From positions 1 through 34,229 of the forward strand of contig JABFXC010000123.1 of NCBI GenBank assembly GCA_013361935.1: DNA of 34,229 bases, given 5' to 3'. This DNA comes from Gemmatimonadaceae bacterium. Lineage in GTDB: Bacteria; Gemmatimonadota; Gemmatimonadetes; Gemmatimonadales; Gemmatimonadaceae. Each line of letters begins with the position of its first letter. The stretch's first letter is position 1. A program made the position numbers and the translations under genes. Of this stretch, positions 1 through 11,672 are shown one piece after another. Under the pieces are notes generated by a model that worked only from the letters and a program-made list of their open reading frames with translations, searched no databases and was not told the DNA's origin.

Positions 1-1353
1 GTCGACGTTCGTGAAGGTGCCTTCCTCTTCGGCGAACGTCCCGACCGGGAGGACGACGGCCGCGCCGCGCGCCCACGTCGGCAGCGGCGAGCCGATGACG
101 ACGATCGCCTTGGGCCTGCCTAACGTCGAGACATCGAGGCCCGCCAGCTCCTCGTCGGCGACGACGAGGACGTCCTCGCCCCCGAGGTTCCAGACCGGCG
201 TGTCGCTACGGGTGAATCCGAGCAGCTCGGCGCCGCGCACGTTCGCCGCGAGCTCCTCGCGCCGCGCGAGCCCCGGCACGCCGGGGAGCGGCGCGGCCTC
301 GCCTTTCTCCACCCGGAAGACACCGCTTCCGCCGCTCTTCCGGAAGAGCCGCGCGAGCAGTCCGAGCGTCTCGTTGGAGAGCTTGGGCGAGGCGAGCACC
401 CGGACCTTCGCCCCCTTGAGCGTCGCCGCCGCCGCGTCGAGCGCGGTCTCCCAGTCGGCGATGGCCAGCGCGTCGCCGCGGCGCACCATCGGCTGCTCGA
501 CACGGTCCTGCCGGTTGAGCCAGCGGTAGTTCAGACGGCCGTAGTCGCACATGAAGAAGCGGTTGACCGCCTCGTTCGGCCGCGGGCGCAGTCGCACGAC
601 CACGTTGTCGCGCGTCTCGACGATCATGTTGCACCCCTGCGTGCAGCTCGGACAGATCGACGCGGTGCGATCCACCTCCCACGCGCGGACCTTGTTCAGC
701 GAGTCCTTGGAGAGGAGCGCGCCGACCGGGCAGAGGTCGATGACGTTCCCCGCCCAGGGGTGCGTCAGATCCTGCCCCTCGAACTTCCCGATCACCGCAC
801 GGTCGCCGCGCTCGCTGACGTTGAGCACCGCGTCCTGCGCCATGGTGTCCATGAAGCGCACGCAGCGCGTGCAGAGGATGCAGCGGTTGGTCACGTACAT
901 GACGTCGCCGCCGAAATCCTCGACGGGGTTGAAGCGCTTCGGATCGCGGAGCCGCGAATCCGGACGCCCTTCCATGTACGTGTAGTCCTGCAGCTCGCAC
1001 TCGCCCGCCTGGTCGCAGATCGGGCAGTCGAGCGGATGATTGATCAGCAGGAGCTCGAGCACGCCCTTGCGGGCCTCGAGCGCCTTCTCCGAGTAAACGT
1101 GCACCACCTGCCCTTCACCGGCCGCCGTCGCGCAGGAGGGCGCGAGCTTCGGCGCCTTCTCGACTTCGACGAGACACATCCGGCAGACGCCGGCGACCGG
1201 AAGGCCGGGGTGATAGCAGTAGTGCGGGATGAGGATCCCGGCGTGCTTCGCCGCCTCGAGGATCGACGTCCCCTCGGGCACGCTCACCTGGCGCCCCTCG
1301 ATGGTGAGCGTGACCATCTTCGTCGCCGGCGCGGTCGTCGCTGGTGCCGTCAT
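1..1353 (-). CDS. nuoG: NADH-quinone oxidoreductase subunit G (partial, C-terminus outside window)
   Basis: Peripheral-arm subunit of complex I that carries electrons from NuoF/NuoE toward NuoB. The first 451 codons are present; the reading frame is still open at position 1, so the gene is cut by the window edge and not broken. All iron-sulfur ligands are visible: N1b at C46, C57, C60, C74; N5 at H106, C110, C113, C119; N4 at C158, C161, C164, C208; and a full N7 set C234, C237, C241, C269, which only some complex I enzymes keep. The remainder is the start of the molybdopterin-oxidoreductase-like fold. ATG at 1353 overlaps the nuoF stop by one base (TGATG). It is the last nuo gene visible of the operon. 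Confidence 0.97.
   Translation of the reverse strand, partial: MTAPATTAPATKMVTLTIEGRQVSVPEGTSILEAAKHAGILIPHYCYHPGLPVAGVCRMCLVEVEKAPKLAPSCATAAGEGQVVHVYSEKALEARKGVLELLLINHPLDCPICDQAGECELQDYTYMEGRPDSRLRDPKRFNPVEDFGGDVMYVTNRCILCTRCVRFMDTMAQDAVLNVSERGDRAVIGKFEGQDLTHPWAGNVIDLCPVGALLSKDSLNKVRAWEVDRTASICPSCTQGCNMIVETRDNVVVRLRPRPNEAVNRFFMCDYGRLNYRWLNRQDRVEQPMVRRGDALAIADWETALDAAAATLKGAKVRVLASPKLSNETLGLLARLFRKSGGSGVFRVEKGEAAPLPGVPGLARREELAANVRGAELLGFTRSDTPVWNLGGEDVLVVADEELAGLDVSTLGRPKAIVVIGSPLPTWARGAAVVLPVGTFAEEEGTFTNVD
117..125 (-). repeat. CGTTAGGCA word, copy 1
   Basis: Lies in nuoG and is read ACG-TTA-GGC-AGG (Thr-Leu-Gly-Arg). Confidence 0.7.
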
Positions 1354-2666
1354 CAGGCCGCCACCGCGGTGCGCATCGGGCACCGCTTCTGCTTGATGTG
1401 AGCCTCGAACTCGTTGCGCCACTTCTTGATCCCCGACGCCACCGGGGTCGCGCACGAGTCGCTGAGCACGCAGATCGTCTTGCCCGTCATGTTGTCGCCG
1501 ATCTCGAGGAGGGTGTCGAGATCCTCCATGGTCCCCTCGCCATGCTCGATGCGCTCGAGGATGCGCGTGGTCCACGCGGTGCCCTCACGGCACTGGGTGC
1601 ACTGGGCGCAGCTCTCGTGCGCGTAGAATCGCGCGAGCCGCGCGATCTGCTTCACCATGCACTGCGAGTCGTCGAAGACGATCACGCCGCCGGAGCCGAG
1701 CATCGTGCCCTGGGCGACGAAGCCCTCGTAGTCCATCAGCGTCGCCTCGGCTTCTTCGACCGTCTGGATCGGCACCGAGGAGCCGCCGGGGATGATCGCC
1801 TTGAACTTCCGACCGGGGAGCGGACCGCCGCAGAGATCGTAGAGGAACTCCTTGAAGGGGAAGCCCATCGTGATCTCGTAGTTGCCCGGCTTGCGGATGT
1901 TGCCGCAGACCGAGAACAGCTTGCTGCCCGTGCTCTTCGGGCTGGAGAGCGACATCGCCTTGTACCAGGCGGCGCCGTTCGTGAGGATGTGGGGGACCGC
2001 GGTGAGCGTCTCGACGTTGTTGATCGTCGTCGGCTGGCCGAACAGGCCCGCGACCGCCGGGAAGGGCGGCTTGATGCGCGGGTTCCCGCGGCGCCCCTCG
2101 AGGGAGTTCATCAGCGCGGTCTCCTCGCCGCAGATGTAGGCGCCGGCGCCGCGGTGCACGTGCACGTCGACGCGCTTGCCGCTCCCCATGGCATTCTTGC
2201 CGAGGATCCCGTCGCGATACGCGTCGCGCACCGCCTCCTCCATCACGCGGATCGGCTCCGTGAACTCGCCGCGGATGTAGATGTATGCCGTCTCGGCGCC
2301 GATCGCGTGCGCGCCGATAGCGCAGCCCTCGATCAGGGCGTGCGGCGTCCAGCGCATGATCTCGCGATCCTTGAACGTCCCCGGCTCAGACTCGTCGGCG
2401 TTGCAGCAGAGATAGTGCGGCTTGCCGTCGCCCGGCTTCATGAACGACCACTTCATCCCGGTCGGGAATCCGGCGCCGCCGCGGCCGCGCAGCCCCGATT
2501 CCTTGACGACGTTGACGATGTCCGCGGGGGACGTGCCTAACGCCTGCTCCAGCGCGCGATAGCCGCCGCGCTGCCGCCACCCGCTCAGGGTGCGCGCGTC
2601 GGGGTCGCCGAAATGCTTCGAGAGGATCGGCGTCTCGCGAGGATGCGACTTGTGGGGGTATCCCAT
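1353..2666 (-). CDS. nuoF: NADH-quinone oxidoreductase subunit F (NADH- and FMN-binding)
   Basis: The 437-residue NADH dehydrogenase subunit of complex I: it binds NADH and FMN and passes electrons through cluster N3. The glycine-rich FMN/NADH segment GRGGAGFPTG is near residue 70, followed by the NADH-site region with CNADESEPGTFKDR. The N3 4Fe-4S ligands are in SCAQCTQCREG near residue 360 and in TICVLSD near residue 400. The frame stays open further upstream, but homologues begin close to the MGYPHKSHPRETPIL start at 2666, which also overlaps the nuoE stop by one base (TAATG). The upstream extension is a shadow of nuoE. Confidence 0.97.
   Translation of the reverse strand: MGYPHKSHPRETPILSKHFGDPDARTLSGWRQRGGYRALEQALGTSPADIVNVVKESGLRGRGGAGFPTGMKWSFMKPGDGKPHYLCCNADESEPGTFKDREIMRWTPHALIEGCAIGAHAIGAETAYIYIRGEFTEPIRVMEEAVRDAYRDGILGKNAMGSGKRVDVHVHRGAGAYICGEETALMNSLEGRRGNPRIKPPFPAVAGLFGQPTTINNVETLTAVPHILTNGAAWYKAMSLSSPKSTGSKLFSVCGNIRKPGNYEITMGFPFKEFLYDLCGGPLPGRKFKAIIPGGSSVPIQTVEEAEATLMDYEGFVAQGTMLGSGGVIVFDDSQCMVKQIARLARFYAHESCAQCTQCREGTAWTTRILERIEHGEGTMEDLDTLLEIGDNMTGKTICVLSDSCATPVASGIKKWRNEFEAHIKQKRCPMRTAVAA
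2534..2542 (-). repeat. CGTTAGGCA word, copy 2
   Basis: Lies in nuoF and is read GCG-TTA-GGC-ACG (Ala-Leu-Gly-Thr). Confidence 0.7.
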
Positions 2667-3223
2667 TACTTGAGCGTTCCGAGGATCTCGGGGACGCGCT
2701 CCGGCGTCACCGACTCGATGAAGTCGTCGTTGATCATGATCGGCGTCGCGAAGCCGCAGGCGCCGAGGCACTCGACCTCGATGACCGTGTACTTCCCGTC
2801 CGGCGAGGTCACGCCGAGCTCACCGCATCCGGTGTGCTTGAGAAACGCCTTCGCGACGTCCTCGGCGCCGCACACGCCACAGGGTGACGTCGTGCAGACC
2901 TGGATGAAGTGGCGCCCCACCGGATGCTGGTGGTACATCGTGTAGAAGGTGACCACTCCCTTCACGTAGGCCGGCGTGAGCTCGAGCAGGCCAGCGATCT
3001 CCGCCATCGCCCCCTCGCTCACCCATCCCTGCTCGTCCTGCGCGATCCAGAGCGCCGGCAGCAGCGCCGCCATCTTGCTCGGATACCGGCTCAGGATCTC
3101 GTCGAGCTTCTTCCGGTTGTCGCCGGTGAAGACCGGGGTATGCTCCGCGGGATGGCCGTGACCCGCGCTCGAGTGCGACGCATGCGCCGGGGCGTGCAGC
3201 CCTCCCTCCTCGCGCGCGCTCAT
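2666..3223 (-). CDS. nuoE: NADH-quinone oxidoreductase subunit E (2Fe-2S)
   Basis: A 185-residue thioredoxin-like 2Fe-2S subunit (cluster N1a) that pairs with NuoF in the NADH module. The four ligands are in CTTSPC and CLGAC in the second half. The helical N-terminal domain starts around residue 33 (TGDNRKKLDEILSRYP). Before it lies an extra stretch with six histidines within the first 28 residues, which is not part of the core family fold. The ATG at 3223 overlaps the nuoD stop as ATGA, and the TAA overlaps the nuoF start, so this gene is coupled on both sides. Confidence 0.96.
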   Translation of the reverse strand: MSAREEGGLHAPAHASHSSAGHGHPAEHTPVFTGDNRKKLDEILSRYPSKMAALLPALWIAQDEQGWVSEGAMAEIAGLLELTPAYVKGVVTFYTMYHQHPVGRHFIQVCTTSPCGVCGAEDVAKAFLKHTGCGELGVTSPDGKYTVIEVECLGACGFATPIMINDDFIESVTPERVPEILGTLK

Positions 3224-4533
3224 CTGTCGATTTCCCCCATCACGATGTCGATGCTCGCGTTGATCGCGATGACGTCAGAGAGCAGGTGGCCTTCGACCAT
3301 CCGGGGAATGGCGCTGAGGTTCACGAAGGAGGGGGGACGGATGCGCCAGCGCACCGGTTTCGACGTCCCGTCCGAGACCATGTAGTAGCCCTTTTCGCCC
3401 TTCGGGCTCTCCACCGCGACGTACGACTCGCCGATCGGCGGGCGCGGGCCCTCCATCACCTGCTTGAAGTGGTGGATCATCGACTCCATCTCGCTCGTCG
3501 CCTTGCTCTTCGGCGGGAGGATGACGCGATGGTCGTCGATGTTCACGGGCCCGTCGGGCAGGCGACGGAGCGCCTGCTCGAGGATGCGCACCGACTGGCG
3601 CAGCTCCTCGAAGCGGACCAGATAGCGATCGTAGACGTCGCCGTTCGTGCCGACCGGGACCTCGAAGTCGTACGTCTCGTAGTCGAGGTACGGGAAGTCC
3701 TTGCGGACGTCGTAGGCGACGCCGGAGGCGCGGAGCATCGGCCCGGAGAGCCCGTAGTTGAGCGCCTCCTCGGCGGTCATCGCGCCCAGTCCGATCGTCC
3801 GTCCGACCCAGATGCCGTTCTTCGTCAGCACCCGGTCGACTTCGTCGAGGGTCTTCGGGAAGAGCGTGATGAACGTCTGGAGCTGCTCGGTCCAGCCGTT
3901 AGGCAGGTCGGCCGCCATCCCGCCGACGCGCGTCGCCGTGGTCGTCAGGCGCGCCCCGACCCAGCGCTCGAGCAGCGCGTAGACGTTCTCGCGCTCCTGG
4001 AAGAGCCACAGGAAGGGCGTGTAGGCGCCGATGTCGATGCAGGTGGTGCCGAGCCAGACGAGGTGCGAGATGATGCGCGAAAGCTCCATCGCGATCACGC
4101 GGAGCACCGTGCACCGCTCCGTGGTCTCGATCCCGAACAGCCGCTCGGCGCCGAGGACGAAGGCGACGTTGTTGCCGATCGAGTTGAGGTAGTCCTCGCG
4201 ATCGGTCCACGGGATGATCTGGTTGTACTGCCGGTACTCGCCGATCTTCTCGAAGCCGCAGTGCAGGTAGCCGATGTGCGGGATGCAGCGAACCACCGTC
4301 TCGCCGTCCAGCTCGAGCACGAGCCGGAGCACGCCGTGCGTCGCCGGGAGCTGCGGGCCGATGTTGATGAGCATGTGCACGCCCTCGCGCTCCGGCTCGA
4401 TCGCCGGGGGCGCGGCGACGGTGACCGTGCTGCCGTCCTCCGCGACCGCGAGGGGGACGCGCTGCGGGCGGCCCTGCGCGTCGAGTCCGGTCGTCGAGAG
4501 CTCGACTTCGACGGTACGCTTGATCGTGGCCAT
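3220..4533 (-). CDS. nuoD: NADH-quinone oxidoreductase subunit D (49-kDa type)
   Basis: A 437-residue subunit that forms the quinone pocket with NuoB. It resembles Thermus-type Nqo4 over its full length, including the C-terminal end VMGEIDR. About 50 residues precede the conserved core, which starts at HMLINIGPQ. The loop usually read GPQHPxTHG is here GPQLPATHG: Leu62 replaces the first histidine, while His66 is kept. The HxGFE motif is H91-C92-G-F-E95, and the quinone-site tyrosine is probably Y115 in DREDYL. It is separate from nuoC (no NuoCD fusion). The start ATG is three bases after the nuoC stop. Confidence 0.97.
   Translation of the reverse strand: MATIKRTVEVELSTTGLDAQGRPQRVPLAVAEDGSTVTVAAPPAIEPEREGVHMLINIGPQLPATHGVLRLVLELDGETVVRCIPHIGYLHCGFEKIGEYRQYNQIIPWTDREDYLNSIGNNVAFVLGAERLFGIETTERCTVLRVIAMELSRIISHLVWLGTTCIDIGAYTPFLWLFQERENVYALLERWVGARLTTTATRVGGMAADLPNGWTEQLQTFITLFPKTLDEVDRVLTKNGIWVGRTIGLGAMTAEEALNYGLSGPMLRASGVAYDVRKDFPYLDYETYDFEVPVGTNGDVYDRYLVRFEELRQSVRILEQALRRLPDGPVNIDDHRVILPPKSKATSEMESMIHHFKQVMEGPRPPIGESYVAVESPKGEKGYYMVSDGTSKPVRWRIRPPSFVNLSAIPRMVEGHLLSDVIAINASIDIVMGEIDR
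3897..3905 (+). repeat. CGTTAGGCA word, copy 3
   Basis: Lies in nuoD in the opposite orientation to the gene and is read CTG-CCT-AAC-GGC (Leu-Pro-Asn-Gly). Confidence 0.7.
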
Positions 4534-4536
4534 CTC

Positions 4537-5247
4537 TTACTCCCCCGTCTTCTCGCCGGAGCGGAGCCGGGCTCGCATGTCCTGAGGCAGATCCTCGAAC
4601 GCGTCGGCGATCGAGAGCTCCTCCTTCGAGTAGCGCGCTTCCGGGTTCGCGGCCAGCGCCTGCCGGAGCTGCTCGGCGCGGCTGAACCGGCCGAGCAGCG
4701 GGATATCCTTGCGCAGCGGGAAGCCCTCCTTGTAGCCCTCCCACATGAGCAGGCGGCGAAGGTCGGGATGCCCGACGAACTTCACGCCGAACATGTCGAA
4801 GCACTCGCGCTCCATCCAATCCGCGCTCTTGAAGATCGGAAACACGCTCGGCACCTCGAGCGGCGTGCCTTTCGGCAGAAGCGCCTTCAGCCGGAGGAAG
4901 CGGCGGAACGCCAGCGACCGCAGGTGCCATACGACCTCGAGCGGCTGCTCGACGTCGCGGTTCTCGACGGCGGTGACGTCCGAGAGGTACACGTAGCTCT
5001 GGCCCGGGTCGTCGTGCAGCCAGCGCACGATCTCGGCGACGCGCGTTCTCTCGACGACGACGGTCGTCTCGCCCCATACCACGTCGGCGCGCTGGATGGC
5101 GGCGCCGAACTTCTCACGCAGCGCGTCCACGGTCGGGTTCACCGGGCCGCCGCGATGTGGAATCTTCTTCGGTGTGGAGGCGGCTGGCGTGCCGGCCGGG
5201 AGCCCGCTCCCCGGAATGACGGGCGTGAACGAGGAGGAAGGACTCAC
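4537..5247 (-). CDS. nuoC: NADH-quinone oxidoreductase subunit C (30-kDa type)
   Basis: Connecting subunit of the complex I peripheral arm. The signature is near residue 140: [16 protein letters not shown], then [23 protein letters not shown] split across a short gap-free stretch. I chose the GTG at 5247 because it overlaps the nuoB stop as GTGA, the pattern used across this window; this gives 236 residues with a Pro/Ser/Gly-rich N-terminus of about 35 residues. An alternative GTG at 5142 would start directly at the conserved region ([11 protein letters not shown]) and give 201 residues. The longer in-frame reading to 5730 is only a shadow of nuoB. Confidence 0.92.
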   Translation of the reverse strand: MSPSSSFTPVIPGSGLPAGTPAASTPKKIPHRGGPVNPTVDALREKFGAAIQRADVVWGETTVVVERTRVAEIVRWLHDDPGQSYVYLSDVTAVENRDVEQPLEVVWHLRSLAFRRFLRLKALLPKGTPLEVPSVFPIFKSADWMERECFDMFGVKFVGHPDLRRLLMWEGYKEGFPLRKDIPLLGRFSRAEQLRQALAANPEARYSKEELSIADAFEDLPQDMRARLRSGEKTGE

Positions 5248-5870
5248 AGGCCGGAGCGCGTCTGATGGACGGCGTTGCCGAAGGGCTCGGAGAGCTCGTT
5301 GATCGCCGAGGGCGGGATGTACAGCTGGCTCGTCGGATCCGGCTCCATCTCGTGCCTGATCGACGGGTCCGCGGCACGCTCGCGCTTCACCTTCTCCTGG
5401 AGCATCATGATGCCGTAGATCAATCCCTCGGGGCGCGGCGGGCAGCCGGGAACGTAGACGTCGACGGGGATGATCGTGTCGATCCCCTGCACCACCGCGT
5501 AGTTGTCGAACATCCCGCCCGTCGAGGCGCAGGCGCCCATCGAGATCGCCCACTTCGGCTGCGGCATCTGCTGCCAGATGCGGCGGAGCACCGGGGCGAG
5601 CTTGAACGGAACGCGGCCGGCGCAGATCAGCACGTCCGCCTGGCGCGGCGAGAACGACATGCGCTCCATCCCGAAGCGCGCGAGGTCGAACTGCGCGGCG
5701 GCGCTGGCCATGAACTCGATGGCGCAGCACGCGGTGCCGAAGGGCATCGGCCAGAGCGAGTTCGCGCGTCCCCAGTTCACGAGGAAGTCGAGGCGGGTCG
5801 TGACCCAGCCTTCACCACCCTTCGGATCGTAGGAGACGACGTTCGACTCGGGGCGCGGAGTCAATCCCAT
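5244..5870 (-). CDS. nuoB: NADH-quinone oxidoreductase subunit B (cluster N2)
   Basis: A 208-residue subunit holding 4Fe-4S cluster N2, the last electron carrier before quinone. The ligands are the tandem pair C48-C49 (GTACCAIE), C114 (MGACASTGG) and C143 (PGCPPRPE). The C-terminal 40 residues after the fold are charged and variable. The gene overlaps nuoA by 10 bases and nuoC by 4. Confidence 0.97.
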   Translation of the reverse strand: MGLTPRPESNVVSYDPKGGEGWVTTRLDFLVNWGRANSLWPMPFGTACCAIEFMASAAAQFDLARFGMERMSFSPRQADVLICAGRVPFKLAPVLRRIWQQMPQPKWAISMGACASTGGMFDNYAVVQGIDTIIPVDVYVPGCPPRPEGLIYGIMMLQEKVKRERAADPSIRHEMEPDPTSQLYIPPSAINELSEPFGNAVHQTRSGL

Positions 5871-6265
5871 TGGAGCGCTCCCTTCTTCCAGACGTAGATG
5901 AAGCCGACGAAGAGGATGGCGATGAACACCAGCATCTCGCCGAAGCCGAAGAACGACGTCGCGCCGCGCGGACAGGCGCCGGACGCCAGGAGTTGCGTCG
6001 TGCAGGACAGCCGCTGGAAGTAGACCCCCCAGGGCAGCATGAAGACGGTCTCGATGTCGAAGACGATGAACAGCATCGCGACCATGTAGAACTTCACCGA
6101 GAACCGCTCGCGCGCGTCGCCGAGGGGCGGGATCCCCGACTCGTACGGCTGTTCCTTGATCGGGTTCGGGCGGCCGCGGGTGATGAGGTGGGAGACCAGC
6201 GTGATGCCCACCGCGTTCAGGGCGACGAACCCTATGAGCAGCAACAACGGGACGTAGATCTGCAT
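5861..6265 (-). CDS. nuoA: NADH-quinone oxidoreductase subunit A
   Basis: A 134-residue membrane subunit with three hydrophobic helices (about residues 3-25, 63-83, 107-127). The loop after helix 1 carries the family sequence [15 protein letters not shown], with the usual conserved Tyr-Glu-Ser-Gly; a cysteine is usual near here in many homologues but is not seen. The extra segment with two cysteines near residues 89 and 98 (SCTTQ, GACPRG) is an insertion relative to short NuoA proteins. It is the first gene of the operon, about 55 bases downstream of a predicted transcription start. Confidence 0.94.
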   Translation of the reverse strand: MQIYVPLLLLIGFVALNAVGITLVSHLITRGRPNPIKEQPYESGIPPLGDARERFSVKFYMVAMLFIVFDIETVFMLPWGVYFQRLSCTTQLLASGACPRGATSFFGFGEMLVFIAILFVGFIYVWKKGALQWD

Positions 6266-6295
6266 GGCCCCCAGGAATTGCCCGATGCGGACTTC

Positions 6296-6309
6296 GTGAA
6301 ATATTTCAC
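6296..6309. promoter_or_regulatory. Perfect 14-bp palindrome GTGAAATATTTCAC, candidate operator of nuo
   Basis: An AT-rich perfect palindrome in GC-rich DNA. Its ends GTGA-N6-TCAC match the core of CRP/FNR-family sites. It lies 31 bases before the nuoA ATG and about 10-25 bases downstream of the predicted start of transcription, a position more typical of a repressor or roadblock than an activator. Confidence 0.5.
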
Positions 6310-6325
6310 TTGTTGCGCAGCCCGT

Positions 6326-6355
6326 AAGCTATCCAGTGCGCAGAGCGAGTGTCAA
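6326..6355 (-). promoter_or_regulatory. Sigma-70-type promoter of the nuo operon
   Basis: A perfect -35 TTGACA at 6350-6355, an 18-base spacer, and TAGCTT as -10 at 6326-6331. The expected transcription start is near 6319, giving a leader of about 55 bases to nuoA. Confidence 0.7.
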
Positions 6356-6627
6356 CCGCGTGCAACGCGACGAGATACGGGAGTGAAAGCGTCGAATATC
6401 GCGCGCGGATTCCCCGCGGAATGGCGCGCCTCCACCCTGCAAGAGCGGGTCTCGCGGTGACCCGCGGCGAGAATTACGGCTCGGTAACGCACCGCTCGCA
6501 TCGCCGCCGCGACGTCCTTAGCTTCCCGCCGGGCCGCGCCGACGATTCGGCGCGTGGGCCTCGCGAGAGGGCGCACTTGCCTCGGCTCGCGCGCTCCCCT
6601 TTTCACTCTTCCCTCGCCGCCTCACTC

Positions 6628-7182
6628 ATGTCGATCATGTCCGACCGCTGGATCACCCGGATGGCCAAGGAGCACGGGATGATCGAGCCGTACGAAGGCC
6701 GCCAGGTGCGCGCCGGCGTCATCTCCTACGGCGTCAGCTCCTACGGCTACGACATGCGCGTCGCGCCGGAGTTCAAGATCTTCACGAACGTGATGAACTC
6801 GATCGTCGACCCGAAGAACTTCGACCCGAAGTCCTTCGTCGAGTTCGAGGGCGACGTCTGCATCGTCCCGCCGAACTCCTTTGCGCTGGCGCGCTCGGTC
6901 GAGTACTTCCGGATCCCGCGCGACGTCATAACGATCACCGTCGGCAAGTCGACGTACGCGCGCTGCGGGATCATCACGAACGTCACGCCCTTCGAGCCGG
7001 AGTGGGAAGGTCACGTGACGCTCGAGATCTCGAACACCACGCCACTCCCCGCGAAGATCTACGCGAACGAGGGGATCGCGCAGGTGCTCTTCTTCCGCGG
7101 CGAGGAAGCGCCGGAGGTGAGCTACGGGGACAAGAAGGGGAAATACCAGGCGCAGACGGGCGTCACGCTGCCGAGGATCTGA
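6628..7182 (+). CDS. dcd: dCTP deaminase
   Basis: Converts dCTP to dUTP, feeding dTTP synthesis. The 184-residue product matches the proteobacterial-type Dcd (as in Acinetobacter) almost throughout, including its start MSI-SDRWI. Catalytic features are the arginine in GKSTYARCG near residue 110 and the glutamate in [11 protein letters not shown] near residue 130. The C-terminus [13 protein letters not shown] is the usual nucleotide lid. It is the only plus-strand gene in the window, divergent from nuo and convergent with sdhB. No clear Shine-Dalgarno precedes the ATG; a second ATG three codons later is possible. Confidence 0.96.
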   Translation: MSIMSDRWITRMAKEHGMIEPYEGRQVRAGVISYGVSSYGYDMRVAPEFKIFTNVMNSIVDPKNFDPKSFVEFEGDVCIVPPNSFALARSVEYFRIPRDVITITVGKSTYARCGIITNVTPFEPEWEGHVTLEISNTTPLPAKIYANEGIAQVLFFRGEEAPEVSYGDKKGKYQAQTGVTLPRI

Positions 7183-7194
7183 CCGAGCGGGTCA

Positions 7195-7245
7195 GGGGCC
7201 AGGCGTCAGGAACGGCGTTTACCGCAGTTCCTTCCGCCTGGCCCC
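7195..7245. terminator. Long hairpin between convergent dcd and sdhB
   Basis: The arms 7195-7213 and 7227-7245 pair as GGGGCCAGGCG and AGGAAC with their complements, separated by a symmetric 2-base mismatch (17 paired bases, 13-base loop). It sits 12 bases after the dcd stop and 23 bases beyond the sdhB stop, where a bidirectional terminator would be expected. Neither side has a T-run, so it is not a classical intrinsic terminator. Confidence 0.55.
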
Positions 7246-7268
7246 TGGCCCCTCGCGCCAGCGGCGCC

Positions 7269-9955
<2,687 letters not shown>

Positions 9956-9959
9956 GGTC

Positions 9960-9968
9960 TGCCTAACG
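9960..9968 (-). repeat. CGTTAGGCA word, copy 5
   Basis: Spans the end of sdhC. Here the word is read CGT-TAG-GCA, so it supplies the last Arg codon and the stop codon of sdhC. Confidence 0.7.
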
Positions 9969-10613
9969 TCCGACGCCGGCGAGGATCGCCAGCGGGATGA
10001 TCGTGAACCCGAGCCAGATCACGCCGGCGACGAGGAGCGAGGTGCGGTGGCGCAGCGGGTGCTCCGAGGGCTTCACCAGCCCGAGCGAGCGGAACGCGCT
10101 CCACGTCCCGTGGAAGAGGTGCAGCCCCAGCGCCGCCATCGAGACGACGTAGAGCGCCACGACCCACGGGATCTGGAAGGCGCGCACGACGTTGCCGTGC
10201 GGGTCGCCCTCGACGAAGGGCGCCGGCCGCACCGTACCCGTCGTGAACTGGAGAATGTGCCAGACGACGAAGAACAGGATCAGCAGCCCGCCCCATCGCA
10301 TCGTCCGCGACGCCAGCGTCGACGCCTGCGGCTTCCACACGGTATAGCTCGTGCCGCGCGCCGCCCGATCGCGCCGCGTCAGCTCGATCGCCGACCAGAC
10401 GTGCGCGATGAGCGAAACGATGAGCACGGCCCGCGCGGTCCAGAGGAATGCCGGCTGGCCGTGAAGGATTGCGCTGTAGCGATTGATCAGCTCGGGGCCG
10501 CGGAAGACGAGGAGGTTGGCGAAGACGTGGGTGATCAGGTAACCGACCATGATCAACCCGGTCACCGCCATGACCACCTTCAGCCCGAGGTTCGTCCGGA
10601 AGAAGGTGCGCAT
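9963..10613 (-). CDS. sdhC: Succinate dehydrogenase cytochrome b558 subunit
   Basis: A 216-residue membrane anchor with five predicted helices (about residues 12-35, 58-76, 104-125, 147-167, 190-212), matching the b558 family of type-B complex II, where one protein replaces SdhC plus SdhD. Candidate haem-ligand histidines fall in the helices: [28 protein letters not shown] and [10 protein letters not shown]. It lies 7 bases after mdh and 7 bases before sdhA. No separate SdhD is present, as expected for this type. Confidence 0.94.
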   Translation of the reverse strand: MRTFFRTNLGLKVVMAVTGLIMVGYLITHVFANLLVFRGPELINRYSAILHGQPAFLWTARAVLIVSLIAHVWSAIELTRRDRAARGTSYTVWKPQASTLASRTMRWGGLLILFFVVWHILQFTTGTVRPAPFVEGDPHGNVVRAFQIPWVVALYVVSMAALGLHLFHGTWSAFRSLGLVKPSEHPLRHRTSLLVAGVIWLGFTIIPLAILAGVGR

Positions 10614-10620
10614 GGTCGGC

Positions 10621-11655
<1,035 letters not shown>

Positions 11656-11672
<17 letters not shown>

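Larger units (their letters stand above)
6266..6627. other. Divergent intergenic region between nuoA and dcd
   Basis: This 362-base region holds the nuo promoter and a palindrome, listed separately. On the dcd side it contains TAGCTT at 6519-6524, a possible -10 for dcd, but with only a poor -35 (about 3 of 6 matches) 17-18 bases upstream. Between that site and the dcd ATG is a strong small hairpin at 6535-6554 (8-bp stem CGCGCCGA/TCGGCGCG, loop CGAT). A weaker 6-bp stem is at 6445-6465. An in-frame upstream extension of dcd through this region looks non-coding. Confidence 0.6.

Noticed and set aside
3220..4533. Cys92 in the NuoD HxGFE motif as an anomaly.
   Set aside because: This position is variable in the family (Arg or Thr elsewhere), so it is not notable on its own.
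3220..5247. A NuoCD fusion as in enterobacteria.
   Set aside because: A TAA stop at 4537-4539 and a fresh ATG at 4533 separate the two genes.
6296..6309. ArgR-box interpretation of the nuo palindrome.
   Set aside because: The ArgR half-sites TGAAT and ATTCA are separated by a different spacing from that seen here.
6519..6524. TAGCTT as a firm dcd promoter -10.
   Set aside because: The -35 region at the right distance matches poorly, so I mention it only within the intergenic entry.
6349..6627. Upstream in-frame extension of dcd by 93 codons.
   Set aside because: Homologues start at the MSI-SDRWI sequence, and the extension covers a promoter-like and hairpin-rich region with no domain.
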